Shown one piece after another: positions 23,967 through 36,389 of a stretch of DNA of 64,000 nucleotides; positions within the stretch are counted from its first letter, which is position 1; each line of letters begins with the position of its first letter. Below the pieces are notes generated by a model. That model ran no database searches. It was not told the DNA's origin and saw only the letters and a program-made list of their open reading frames with translations. Source of the DNA: Nymphaea colorata (taxonomy: Eukaryota > Streptophyta > Magnoliopsida > Nymphaeales > Nymphaeaceae); assembly GCF_008831285.2 (NCBI RefSeq), contig NC_045143.1, forward strand, positions 23,996,302 through 24,060,301. The letters are read 5' to 3'. Position numbers and translations under genes: made by a program.

Positions 23967-25087
23967 TGCTTGATAGTTACATAAAAAATGTCCATTATTA
24001 AGTGAATAGAAGAGATAGTTGGAGGTAACAAACGATCGCCCTTTGCCTGCTTGCGAGGATATTGACTGGTATGATTCTAGTACCACTGTCCACTTTTTTT
24101 GTGTTGCTTAATTGGATTTCTTAGTCAAAATACAAAACACTGGAAATTATATCTAAATATTTGCATGTAGCCAGATTGGATATTCATAAAGGTTGGATAG
24201 TCATTATATTCGACTAAGAAACCCCCAATGGCATGTGGATTTGATTATTAAATCAAATGCTAATTTTCTTATCAAATGTTAATTTTCTTACCACATCTCA
24301 CTACTTGAACTTAGATTTGGATCAAATATCAAATTATCAGATCTAATTACTTGAGTCTGATTTGGAACAAAATATCAACTTAGATGGATACCATTCACCC
24401 CCTTTTCGTCCAAGAAAAGGGCGACTCTTAGTACTCATCCATAACTTTCTTCACTATTTGTCCAACATGCTAGAGAATGGTATTACATATTACATCCACA
24501 AACTCCAATTTTGTCCCATTTAACTCAAATTTGAATGCACACAGTACTCATTTGACACTTTCAGGCTTTCGGTAATATATCAAGTCCGAGTTTGGATTTC
24601 AAGAAATAGTAGCGGTGAAAGTGAAATATGGGGTCAATTGAAGGCCTGAATCAGAAAAAAATTCCTATCTTTTCTATTTATTGGATAATGGATGTGATCC
24701 TTTCCTATTTCAGTGATTGTTGTTTAGATTTTGGGAGGAACTTGCGGGGTACAAGAAGCGAAAAAAAAAAAAGTAAAGAAAAGCCATGTACGTTCCTCTA
24801 AACTCGTTACCTTTCGTTGCTCATCTTTCTCCTTAATTTCTCAAACAAACCTCTGAAAAAGAAAAAAACTCTCTGACTTCTCTTTTGTTTTGCTCTTCTT
24901 CAGGATTTTAAATTTATGCATATCAATTCCGTGTGACAAAAAGCCCAGGTCTAGAATCCCTCTAACATGTGCCCTTTTAGATTACCCAAATTTTTGTTCT
25001 TGGCAAGTTCCTAACCATCTTCAACCATCTTCTTGTGTGTTGGTTCTTTATTTCTTTGCGAGGACATTATTTGTAGTTTGTTTAGTC
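23967..25087. other. intergenic, with probable 5' leader of the PPR relic at its right end
   Basis: AT-rich to about 24720. From 24780 to 25087 it is pyrimidine-rich and lacks transposon features, consistent with an old promoter and 5' UTR for the gene relic starting at 25088. Confidence 0.4.
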
Positions 25088-25215
25088 ATGGTAGCTCTTG
25101 TTCAGTCCCTTTCACTACCATCTTTGCTCCTTCATAAGAGAAGGATGTTTTCGTGCTGCCCAACTGGAGAAATGGGAAGGCTGACGCAAGGGCAAAGGAG
25201 ATCAGACTCAATAAT

Positions 25216-25503
25216 TAGACCTGGGTATCGGGCTGGCCTAGGTCGGCCCAATGCCCAAAACCCGAGCCCGGGCCTGGGTCCGATACTAGAGCCCAGGCCC
25301 AGCCCAATTAAAATAAAAAAAATAAATATAAAATACATTTTAAATAATAAAATATATATTATTATTAAATAAAAATAATAAAAAAATTAAAAAAATTGTT
25401 AATCGGTCCAACCCTGGGCCCCAAGCTGGCTTTCTCGGGCCCAGGCCCGATTGGGCCAGGTACCGGGTACCCGTTGGATACCCGAGCCCATTGCCCAGGC
25501 TTT
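25216..25503. mobile_element. 288-bp GC-patterned MITE inside the PPR relic
   Basis: The ends are inverted (left TAGACCTGGGTATCGGGCT, right the reverse complement of a CCTGGGCAATGGGCTCGGG text) with GGCCCGGG/GCCCAGGCCC-rich subterminals around an AT-rich core. The flanks TCAATAAT (25208-25215) and TCAACCAT (25504-25511) match at six of eight positions, suggesting an eroded 8-bp hAT duplication. Confidence 0.6.
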
Positions 25504-26718
25504 TCAACCATGCATTCCTTTACTTGGCATACATGTTCGAGAAGGGCCACACTCCAGATGCTTTTGGATGCACTGAGCTCTTATTTGACCTCTTCAAGGC
25601 TAACAAGATCAAGAAAGCAATCAAGGTCGTGAAAACAATGGTTGGTTTAGGCAACTTTCCTGATGTGGCTTCTCATACATTTCTTGTCAACCAATTGTGC
25701 AAGGAGGGCAATGCTGGCTATGCCATGCAGCTGGTGGAGAAGATGGATGAACATGGCTGCTCCCCTAACACTATTACATACAATTCTCTTGCAAGGGGTC
25801 TACGGAGTGGCCTATATCAAAGACTTCAGTACCTAGAGAAGTTGATGCACAGGGGTCTCATTCCAAATACCTTTACTTACTCGAGTGTGCATGCAAGGAG
25901 AGGCGTATAGATGATGCTCTAATGCTTTTGGATGGAATTGTGAACAAGGGTGGCAAAAACCTAATCTTGTGACATACAACGTCTTAGTAACTAGGTTTTG
26001 CAAACAAAATAGATTGGATGAAGCCATTGAGTTCCTTAGGGAATTGTCATCCAAGGGTTTTGAACCAAATATTGTTACGTACAATATCCTATTGAAAAGC
26101 TTGTATTTTGAAGGTCGAGGATGAAGCAAAAGAGCTATTATCTGAAATGAGCAGCAGACAGTGTGAACCAAGTTTAGTCACAATATTTTGATTGGATCGG
26201 AACTGAAGAAGCAATTGAAATTTTGGAAGATATGGGTAGGAGTAACCTAAAGTCGAATGCTGCAAGCTATAATTCAATAATCTCAAGCTTTTTAGGCATG
26301 ATAAGGTGAAATTTATGATCAAGTTCCTTTATCAGATGATGTCCAGACATTTCTACCCTAATGAAGGAACCTATAATGCACTTGTTGTTCTTTGTGAGGT
26401 AGAAAAGGTAGAAGAAGCATTCTCCATCATATAAGTACTAGGCAACAAACAGAGTTCCTTCATTCATGAGTTTTATAAGAATGTGGTCACATGTTTGTGC
26501 AGAAAAGGGAATAATAAATTGCATGAATTTCAGCTTCTTCATGAGATGACAAAAAGTGGTTTCACTCCTGATTCATGCACAATATCATTACTGATAAGGA
26601 GACTATGTTTGGAGAACATGTTGGAGGAAGTTATTGAGATTTTCACTGTGATGGAGGAGTACAATTACTGACCTCCGAGTGACGGAATGGAAGAGCACCA
26701 GTTCCACATTGCAAGGAT

Positions 26719-26790
26719 CTGGAGTCAAAGGATTCGAACATTTGCATGTTGGTATCAGAAACCGATGCCTGACCACTTGGCTATGTCAGT
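26719..26790 (-). pseudogene. trnQ: mitochondrial-type tRNA-Gln (trnQ) relic in nuclear DNA
   Basis: The reverse strand contains a D-arm TAGCCAAGTGGTCAGGC, an anticodon arm TCGGTTTCTGATACCAA (loop TTCTGAT, anticodon now CTG) and a T-arm with TTCGAAT, ending CTTTGACTCCAG. This is very close to plant mitochondrial trnQ-UUG as I remember it (TAGCCAAGTGGTAAGGC, TCGGTTTTTGGTACCG). The 5' acceptor strand (CACTGACA) no longer pairs with the 3' side (GACTCCAG), and the anticodon stem has a mismatch, so it is a dead copy. It sits inside the insertion that breaks the PPR relic. Confidence 0.7.
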
Positions 26791-27071
26791 GGTAACCTGG
26801 GAAAAAGAAAAAGGGCTCGAAGAACGAGCCGTGCAAGGGCACAGGGATATAGCAACCCTTTTTGTGGTGAAGACTGTAACCTTTATGGTTGGGATGGCAT
26901 AAAAAACAAACAATTTCATACTTATGAAACTACATACACAATTTTTGTTGAAGGCTTGCTCATGAAGATGAAACAGAATTAGCATCACAAGTTCTAAGCG
27001 AATTACGTTTTAGAAAACTTTTGAATTGGAACACCATGGAAAGTTTCATGATGCAGTATGACATGGAGTAG

Positions 27072-28400
27072 GATACAAATCCAAATAGGGGCAGGCTCCA
27101 TGCTAAACTCTGATCCAGCCTCATGCTAATCCCTGATGTTTTTGTGGTAATTATAATTGGGAAGCAATCAATTTAAGCAATATTCCAACATTCATGGCAT
27201 TTTTCAATAATGGTGAAGTACTTCAGTTTCAGAACAATAGATTTTCACTAGGATTCCCAGGCTCATTCCTTCAGTAACTTGCTTTCTTCAGGTGTTACTT
27301 CCATTGATCACACTATAAATGAAATATTTATCTTGTAAAAAACTGCTTGAGTTTATGCCGGATTTGGGCAGCAGTATGGTATATATATATATATACAAGA
27401 ATGTTGTTTGTTTGCTGTATTTTGGGAAGGTGGATCCTTTTGCACAAAGTTTCACATGAATTGTATATTTTAAGTGATGTCTCAGATCCTGAAATGATGA
27501 ATAAAGAGGAAATCTAATGAAGAGCCATACTAAAATGACAAACGGCGAACAGTGAGCAGAAAGGGATACAAAATGACATTTGGTTGCAAGCTGTACAATG
27601 GTATGACTATGATATTTACAAAAATGAAATTGCAGAAAGAACGTCTGAACTCTTAGGTAAATCAGAAGAATGACGTTATGTATATATTAACGGTCAACGA
27701 AATTTCTTAACTAATATGTCAGTCAACTTGATTAAATTCAGGGAACCAAAACTTTAGCCATGTAAACTGGATAAATTATATTTAATTGAGAGAAGTAGTC
27801 TTTATCTAATAAAAGTGTTTATTATCTAGTGCAAAACATTTAGAAGCAATAAACTAAGTTACATACCTCAAATATACAATTATATCCACCAGAGAGAGAG
27901 AGAGATGGAGAGATAAAAAAAAAGGGATACTGAGGTCACGTCGTTCCCTTTTTGGAAGCAAAAAGAGGACAATAGTTTTTGGGCTTTGAATTTTTTTTCC
28001 CTTTATCAGCAGTTATAGCCCAAAACCTTGTCTGAACGAGTTTGCCAATCTATTAGAAGAAACTGTCCATTCTGAAGATTAATCAACTCAGTGTTGGTTC
28101 GATCAAAGTCTGCCTGTTTATGATTACTTTGTGAAAAGCATCCTTCTGTAGGGTGTAGCAGCACGTCTGAAGGCAGAAACAAGACGCTTTAGAGTGCAAG
28201 AGTCCGCCAAGTTCACTTTTGTTCTTATCCGAGCAGTCGTTGGTCCTTTATTTAATTCATGTGACTTTTTTCTTAATATTGATTTTGGATCACATCGTTC
28301 CATGTGAATTGAGCCCATACTGCCATGATATCTTTGAGAGTTTGGCTTTTATTATTTGGTGGCTGTATTTCCACGTACCCCATTGAAAATAGAACTTGGG
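27072..28400. other. intergenic, nothing recognised
   Basis: AT-rich with a short (TA)n tract at 27379-27399 and a short (GA)n tract at 27891-27904. The first few hundred bases may be the old 3' UTR of the PPR relic. Confidence 0.45.
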
Positions 28401-28439
28401 ATATCTGTATCCAGCTTAGGTTAAGTAATACAATTTTTC

Positions 28440-29650
28440 CCAAACCATGCATGCAACTACTCTTAAAGAAGCTTAGAATATCTTAAAAAGTGAATTCGAA
28501 GGCTCTGAGAAAATAGTTATTATTAAGCTTCAAGCATTATAGAGAGATTTTGATACCTTGTCTATGAAGGATAATAAATCTATTTAGAAGTTCTTTTCCA
28601 GAGTTATTGATATTGTAAATCAAAATAAGGGGTTATAGTGATAATTAATTTGAAGAAAGAAAAAAATTGAGAAGATTTTGAAAAGTCTACAATAGAAATA
28701 CAATCATCAGAGCCACCATAGAAGAATCCGATGATTAATCTTTCTTATCATTATAGAAGTTGATGGGATCTCTCAAGGCACATGGGAAATGAATTGCAAA
28801 GTTTTGAGTCTCAAACTATTGAATGTGCACTGTGAAAAAGACTCAACATTGATGAAGAAAGAAGGCTCTAATAAGAGATCTTGATTTTTAAAATTAAGAA
28901 ATCTAAGGTTCATCAAAGTTTGTGGCAAAGGAAATATCATTCTACACAACCAAGGTACTTTCAACAATAAAAAACTGTCATGTATGAAAAAAAATATATG
29001 CATGAGTCCGGAGAATGCCAACTCATATGCATATGATGCCAAATGCCAAATCATTTTCAAAAGGATCGTTGATTTTAAGAAAAACATGAAGTCAATGTAA
29101 AAAACAATTGAAAAAGTCGAGTCACGTAAAAGGATAGTCAATGCACTATTATTGACGAAAATAGTCAGTAGATAATAGCCAAATTGGAGATGTCAGCAAA
29201 CAAAAAATTTCCTTTGAAAATAAGTCCAAGTGAAGGTCAAAAGTGAAAGTTGAAAGTTTAAATGAATCAAATATTTGACATTAACCATTTCAATTATCAA
29301 AGTATGAAATAATTGGAGCAAAAAAATATGCTGATTGGGCTTCCTTATATTGATGGAGAGAATACCCAAAGTAAACAATCTATCTATGATAAATTTCATA
29401 AACTTTCCTTTTCTATATTCATCATGGAAGGCTGGACATTCTCTCAAGTTGGTGCATACATATATTTGTGAACCAATACAAATAAAATCTCAAATTAAGG
29501 AAAGTATTTGTTTACTTTTCATTGATGATTTAGATAGACTGATGTCTAAAAATTTTACTATTCTCCAACAAATGTCTAAAAATTTTTGTCTTCAAAAACT
29601 TCAAAGCCTGTGTAGGGAAAAAAATGGATCCAAGTTAAAATTTAAATTTA
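28440..29650 (+). mobile_element. third Ty1-copia relic: gag and integrase pieces
   Basis: Gag remains at 28455-28790 across frames: LKEAWNILKSEFEGSEK, IVIIKLQA, FFSRVIDIVNQNKGYSD, EEKKIEKILKSLQ-like text, ATIEESDD and LMGSLKAH, which are standard copia gag (UBN2-type) blocks. A later block at 29333-29640 reads GLPYIDGEN, YDKFHKLSFS and, in the neighbouring frame, WKAGHSLKLVHTYICEPIQI followed by LLFIDDLDRLMSK. These match the GAG-pre-integrase zinc region and the first catalytic D region of integrase. Stops and frameshifts are common. No LTRs, RT or RNase H were found. Confidence 0.7.
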
Positions 29651-30150
29651 AGAACTGACTATGAAGAAGAATTTTACATTCAATGAATGTTAGAGATAAT
29701 GGAACAAACCTTGCATCAAATAACAATTAATTGCAACAAAACCTCCAAAGCAAAATAGTGTTGTATAATGTTGAATTGCATTATTGTCGAATTGATTATA
29801 CTATCAAATAATATTTTCAATCAAACAAATCAAGAACGCTCATAAAAAAAATTCTCCTATCTACATGTTGCTCTAACACTCCTCCATGCCAAGGACAGAA
29901 TCATCATCTTTTCTATCCCCACTTAATGAAATGTTCATTTCAGAATCAATTAGTAAAAGCAATTAATACTGCAACTGACTAAAACCTTAATTTTAATTAT
30001 TTCACTAAACTACTAATAGTTAAATATATTAAAACTAAATAAAAGCAATTCAATAAATAAATTCAGTCAACACCTACTAATCTAATCTAATATGAAACTA
30101 ATCTAATTTCAAATGTACCTACCAAAGTAAGAGGGGAGAGATAGAAGATA
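29650..30150. other. AT-rich sequence, nothing recognised
   Basis: No frame, repeat or motif worth a call. Confidence 0.5.
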
Positions 30151-30161
30151 ATTGAGCAGGT

Positions 30162-30162
30162 C

Positions 30163-30203
<41 letters not shown>
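30162..30203. repeat. (CT)n microsatellite
   Basis: CT repeat with one TTT interruption. Confidence 0.9.
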
Positions 30204-30204
<1 letters not shown>

Positions 30205-31620
30205 AACTAACTCTTCATCTATCTTTCACATTCATATGGATGACAGCAACCTTCACTTGAGGGTGAGGATTTCCAGTGGCTGCTCTATCTTCCAACCTAT
30301 TGATCACTCTATCAACCATTCAACTATGAGACAAAGGCAGTTGCATGTTTCCCTTGATGGTCCTCTGGCAGCCATTGTTTCTATAATGGTCTGACTCTAT
30401 CCCCTAACCGTTGAACCCCTTTGTGGCTCATGTTGGCCTAGATGATGTTGAAGTCCCTTTCAATTTTCATTGCGCACTGGCTAGGCTGCCCTCAATTTTC
30501 TATACCACTGGCTCAGCCGTTCTCCATTTTTTAGCCCCCTCCTTGATGGCCCTGCCGGTTCCACCACTTTGCCCTCCATTGTCCGCTTTGTCCCCTCTAC
30601 ATGCCCCGGCACCTAAGGCCCCTTTCCGTTGCTAACATTTTTTTTCCCCAGCTTGTAGCTGACCTCCGTACCCTTGCCTATGATAGTTCTTCACCCGTTT
30701 GGCTTCCCCATGGCTCGCATGTCTCAGCATGTTCACTTCTTTTTATAACTCCCTTTGCAGACTGGCTCTATATGCAACTCCTTAGGGGTGATGGCTACCC
30801 CCTATGACCTCTGCCCTCCTTTGCCTAGAGTCCTTCTAGGTCCAATTGCTACTTTGGCATCATTCACGTTCGGCCTACTATTCACACCAAAAGTTTTCTT
30901 GAAGCCATGTTGCCTTTGCTAGTTGTCCACGGCCTCCTCAGTGCTTCAGCCGATCGTAGATGGCTATGTGGACACCCCTGTGCACAATTTTCTAGTCATC
31001 CATGGCCTCTTCGATGCTTCATCTGACCACCCCTGTGCACAAAGAAATTGTGTATAGGGATATGCAATGACCAAAATACCCCTATTAAAATAAACAAAGA
31101 AGCTTTTTAAAAGGGTATGAACGGATTGTGAGAAAATGAAAAGTCTAAAATGTCCATTACTTTGTAATAAATTTCACAAAATACCCCCAACCCTCTTTGG
31201 TGCATATTTGTTGCATGCACATAGGTGTGCACACAATTCAATCTTCCTACTGACTCCCATTACTCTATTCTTTCATCTTAAGAACCCTTCATGGTCATGT
31301 CGCTCATTGCTTGGCCCTAACATAGACAATATTGTCCTTAGCCCCTTTGGTCTCGTTGCCATTATCACTAGCAGCTCACCTATTGGCTTGCTATTCACCA
31401 CGGATCCTGATATAATTGCTACTACCCTTGGCCCCCACATTGACCTTGCCCTTGTTGCTACTACTGGCCCTTCTATTAGCCTTTTTGTCTATTTTGGAAA
31501 TCCTCATGCCTTTCTCCTGGCTGCCTATGCTGCCTTCTTAGGCTACTTCTCTGCCTTGTAGCCACTAGCCATTCCATTGTCCCAGTCCTCTTACCATCGG
31601 CAGATCACAACTAAATTCTT
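30204..31620 (+). other. C-rich region with open frames, origin unknown
   Basis: Composition shifts to C/T-rich on the plus strand. Two frames of 80 and 141 codons (30152-30394 and 31136-31561) occur, with many prolines and leucines but no known domain, and stops between. A short imperfect duplication (TAGTTGTCCACGGCCTCCTC versus TAGTCATCCATGGCCTCTTC, 73 bp apart near 30920-31010) is present. This is probably an old transposon or decayed coding DNA, and I cannot assign it. Confidence 0.3.
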
Positions 31621-34190
31621 GCTTCTTGTCAGCCTTCTCTTCAAGGCCCCCTACTATTGCTGCTTCTAGAATCAATCTATTGCTACCTGTTGTGCTTCAA
31701 ACTGTTCTTCTTCTAGCTTCTTGTTTGCAAATTTACTACTAGTGTTCATTCATGACCTGCCTATGAATGGTTTTGGCTTACTTCTTGTTGTTAGCCTATG
31801 GAGTTGTTCAATCTGCTTTTGATGGCCCTAGAATAACCTACCATTGATAGTCCACCAATGTAGAAGGCCCACCTCTCAATGTCCTACCAACCCTACACAC
31901 TTGCATGTCTATAGTTCTTTGTTGCCGATCCATTTACCTCCTCATGACAAAAATAATGAGTCAGCAAAAGGCTGGATTGAAATGACAAGCAATAGAGATG
32001 CTTTGTCTTCTCTGACATGAGCTTGGAAAACATCACAAATAGTTTAAACAACTGGATTTGCAAAAGAACGTGACATTCAACATTTATTTGTTAAAATGTT
32101 TAGTTACATTTGACCTACATGAAAAGTGTACAACTATAATATGGTCACCTTAAACTATTGCATTGTAAACACTTCAAATTTTCATACTAGCTAAGTGACT
32201 ATCTTGCCAATCATTATATTGTTTTAAAATCTGATTTTCAAATGGGTTTCAAGTTAGGTGGCCTTTAAACTAGGTTTAGACCCATCCTATTTAGGCATCA
32301 AATAGCTAGAGCCTAGGAAATGTAAAGGTAGCTCACTTGTTGCCACTTTGCTAAATTACCTTTTGCTCACGATCCTAACCTAGTTGTATGCAACATTAAA
32401 CATAGGTTTATGAAGAAACAAGTTCAGTCCAGTTGGTTCAGACCTGCTTTGAACCTAAAGTTGAACCTGGCTTGATCGAGTCTGAGCCTAGCTCTATGGA
32501 ACATGCATCTACTTGAGTCTGGACTCTTGGAACTTGTCTAGCCTAGGTCACCTTAAACTCACCATGTTTGAGCCCACCTATCCCTTACTTAGCCTGTCTA
32601 GAGCACTCCTAATTCCATATCTTGAATCCAAATCATTGTATCACATGATAAATCTGTAACATGTACCTCTTCAGATCTTGGAACTCATATTTTAGATCCA
32701 GATTAAATATCATATCCAAGTTCTATTTTTTGAAAGCTTTCTCTAGATACATATAATCCACTGGATCTTAGAACCAAGTCTTATTCCAAGGTTCAAAAGT
32801 CATTGAACCTAGACACATTCATTTGGTGCGCAAAATATGTCCCTTACATGAGATGTATTATATGGTTTATGTGCCAAATGCATTTCTTTGTATTGTTCTA
32901 TTTTGAATTAATTGTAAAAAATAACTCTTTAGAAATCTTCAATGCTCTATATACATCGATCACCATTTGTTAGAATTGATTTCCATCCCAAATCAAGCAT
33001 GAAACCAATACAATATTCTGCAATGCATTATCTATAATTGACATAAGATAATGTCTTCTGCTTGATATTGTGTTTCATGAGGACAGCTCGAAAACTTCAA
33101 AATGTTCAGTCATATATCGATGGCAGAAGAGAAACCTTCTCATTTGGATAGCTACAAAAGGGGAGTAGGTTCCCTTCCCAAGGCACGAAATTCCATGTTT
33201 GCTCTAACGAACAAAAAATTGGAGAAAGTTTTCATTGCTCAAAAACAAATTATTGGTGAAATAATTTAAATTTTAAGGTTCTAGGTCTGAGTCAAGTCAT
33301 GGTAGTGATAAACCATGTTTTTCTAAGCTCAATTCCCCATGAGACCAGCTCAAGCTTAGGAGGAGGGCAGAGATTTGGAGAGGCTGCCGTTAGGTAATTT
33401 CTTTGTTCTTCTTTCTTTCTCTTCTTTCCTACTTTCTTAGTAGCATGCTTTAGATTTTCGTCTTTATGTTCTTATCATGTTTAATATAGTTCATATTTCT
33501 TTTCTAGGGTAGTTTAATTTTTATGCCTAGGCTAGTTTAATTTTCTTAAGTATGTTGTAGTGTAGGTTTATTTCATGTTTCCCTATGGGGTCTAATTTTT
33601 CTATCTCTAGGACCGGCATGGAGGTCAGGTATGCCTCCTTCTATCTCTCCTCTTTATTTTAAATTTTAGTTCATCAATTTTGGTTGAAGCATAAAGTTTT
33701 CTTTTTGCTTACATTTAGTCATGCTTGTGCATCTGAATTTACACGATGCACTATGGTCTAACAAATGGTGCACACAACACATATTTTGGTTAGTAACTAA
33801 GACAGATGGGAAGAGTAATGTGCTTTTGATGGTAGTTTGCGAAGCTTAAAACCCTAATTCAGCTTCAATTCTTAATTGAATACCTTCATAAGCCAATGAT
33901 TTCTAAATTAAACCTCTTTTGAAATATGTTTTTAAAACCATAGGTTCATGCATAATCAGGTCCAACCCACGTGTGTGCCTTGTAAGGCCTAATTCAAACC
34001 ACCCTTGGAACCCTCCACTTAATACCCCAAACCCTAGGCCTAGGTGCTTTGGCCGACCCTAATCTCCACTTCAACATCTATACAAGACCAATACTGAAGG
34101 CCATTTTTTATCACTGATCCTAACCCTAAGTATCTCAAAACCCTAAGTAGGTTCAGTCACAAAGACCCAAGTCAAGTTTGAGCTTTACAG
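31620..34190. other. gene-free sequence
   Basis: No recognisable gene. Repeated TTGAACCT/GAGCCTAG wording at 32260-32600 may be a decayed transposon, without definable ends. Confidence 0.4.
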
Positions 34191-34720
34191 TAGCCTAGAT
34201 CTTAAACTAGGATGATGGATCTTTGGATAGAATGGCAACATATATTGATTTGGATCATAAATTCAGATGTTGGATCTTGGACCTAAAGCAAGAATAATAT
34301 TAGACCTTAATTTTGGATTATGAATTTCAGCTTACCATGGCATGGTATTGGAACTTATGATCCCTATGTAACCTTCGATCTTTGACGTGAACTTTAATAT
34401 GAACCTAGTCTTCCAGTTCAGATAGGGAGGTCACTTTTATGAACTAGATTATACTCTAAACTTGGATTGGATCTTGAATTAGACTTCAGATAATGGATAT
34501 ATGATCAAAAATATTATATTGGATCTCAAATTTAGATTGTGGATCACAATGGATTTTGTATCATGACTTCAGATCACTCTTAAAGCGTAGGCCTTAGATG
34601 TGGATTTGAATTAGTTGTTCAATATGGATCGTGATTGTTGGAATTAGATCAAATGAACCTTAGAAGAAGAACCAAAACTGGAACTTTGGATCATTGTCTA
34701 GATCATCAACTTGAATCAAG
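34190..34720. repeat. degenerate GGATC/TTGGAT-rich tandem array
   Basis: Repeated irregular variants of TTGGATC...ATGGATC occur at intervals of about 20-45 bp. The same wording resumes at 35560-35860 beyond a microsatellite and another array. Confidence 0.5.
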
Positions 34721-34813
34721 CTTTTATTGGAACTTTGACAGACTATTTGGTTCTGGGCTTAAACATCTAGGGCCACGTCCTAACCCATAAACCTTAGAGA
34801 AGTGAATGGGAGC

Positions 34814-34944
<131 letters not shown>

Positions 34945-35084
34945 GAGAGAGAGCAGTGCAGGTAGGGTGGAAAAAAGAGGGACAGAGTGGAGGAATCCAA
35001 GAGAGAAGGGTTGTGTAGGAGAAGAAATAAAGGGGGGAGGGAGAGAGGGAGAGATAAAGAGAATGAGAAATTAAGGGGTAAGAA

Positions 35085-35540
35085 AAATTGCTTGAAATTC
35101 TCCTTTAACATGGTCTAAAAAAATCGTTAAATTTTTTCCTTAGATGCTTGAAATTGATCCAAAACTATTTATTGCATTTTTTGTTGAAATCTTCAAAATT
35201 GATTGAAAATTTTCAGAAATTGTTGAAATTTTATTTGAAACCATCCAAAAATTGATCTGAAGTCACTTGAAGATCCTTGGAAATTGTTTTGCTTTGGAAA
35301 TTATTTGAAAATCCTTCAAATTCGTTGAAATTGATTGAAAATCATCTAAAAATTCTTAGTAATCTATTGACAAACATTCTTGTAATTGACTTGAAAGTCC
35401 AATTGAAGATCCATTGAATTTGATTTTGAAAATTATTGACAGCGCTTGGATTTTAATTTGCAAATTTACTAGAAATTGATTTAGCTAAAGATAAAGCGTC
35501 TGAATTTGATTTAAATTTACTCGAAGAATTGAAATGAAAC
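35085..35540. repeat. degenerate TTGAAATTGATTGAAAATC array
   Basis: Many imperfect repeats of TTGAAAATT/TTGATTGAAAATC spaced about 20-30 bp, distinct from the GGATC array on either side. Confidence 0.55.
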
Positions 35541-35559
35541 CAAGCAATCTAAATCCATG

Positions 35560-35860
35560 AGTCCACTTTGGAGATATGGATCTGTGAATAAGATGGCTTA
35601 GGCCTTCATATGGTCCAAATCTAGAACTTAAAGATGATTGGAGTTCCTACTAGGAAATGTTTTGGGTAAGGAATCTGGATCTAGAATGATAGATAGACCA
35701 TGGATCACCAAAAGGAGATAGTTCAAACTTTAAAAACAAGATCTAGATCAAGAAGCAAAGACTATATGGTGAATCCTAATTGGATCATGGATCACACTTG
35801 TGGATATAGTCTCTGCAAGAATGAATTAGGCTCCGCATCACAAACTGAATGAGATATTTG
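35560..35860. repeat. degenerate GGATCTAGATC-type array, second block
   Basis: Same wording as 34190-34720 (ATGGATC, TTTGGATC, GATCTAGATC). Confidence 0.45.
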
Positions 35861-36389
35861 TGAGATTAGACACGTGGAATTTTCCTTGAAATCTTTTTAC
35901 AAAAATTTGTCCAATCCTTATTCAAAAATTTTGGGGTATAACTGAAAATGATGGAAGATAGATCCTGGCAGCAACAAAAATGATCAAAAGCGAGAAAACT
36001 AAAAAAAAAAAAACTATGTATTTACATCATGTCTCGTACTCGTGTGGATGTGTCAGAAGCTCAGACCCTACCTGCTTAAATATGAAATCAAGATAGTCTC
36101 AACTTAATCCTTTCAAGTATATCCTCCAACAAGCATTTCTCAGTGGTTGGGTCGCCAAATGGTAGGCACTTCTCATGGAATGTGATTTGGAGTACATTTT
36201 CTCAAAAGTCAATCAAAGGGTGAGCATTATCATATTAGCATGCAGATTTTCCATTGGCAAAGGAGCTAAGGGCTCATGGCAGCTTTCAATACGAACAGGT
36301 CCTTCATGTGCAGCCGCCTCTAGTTGAGACTCTTTTTTAACGAGTCCAAAAACATGGCTGAAATGGGAATAGGGGTTCTCATGAGAGAC

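Larger units (their letters stand above)
25088..27071 (+). pseudogene. PPR protein pseudogene (At1g79080-like), disrupted by two insertions
   Basis: Pentatricopeptide repeats are 35-residue helical hairpins that bind organellar RNA. A Ser/Leu/Arg-rich start (MVALVQSLSLPSLLLHKRR, 25088-25215) looks like a chloroplast transit peptide and is cut off by a MITE. From 25504 the repeats resume: EKGHTPDAFGCTELLFDLFK, LVNQLCKEGNAGYAMQLVEK, MDEHGCSPNTITYNSLARGL, then in shifted frames NLVTYNVLVTRFCKQNRLDE and FEPNIVTYNILLKSL, and the 26483-26671 piece with LLHEMTKSGFTPDSCTISLL. About 200 bp of foreign DNA at 26672-26890 interrupts the penultimate repeat. The C-terminus (TYTIFVEGL, HEDETELAS, MESFMMQYDME, stop at 27071) is recognisable. 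Order and wording match, from memory, the chloroplast PPR protein At1g79080 of Arabidopsis. At least five frameshifts or stops make it nonfunctional. Confidence 0.85.

Noticed and set aside
31136-31561. 141-codon plus-strand frame
   Set aside because: Not recognised, no splice or promoter context, neighbours broken by stops. Kept only as part of an unassigned region.
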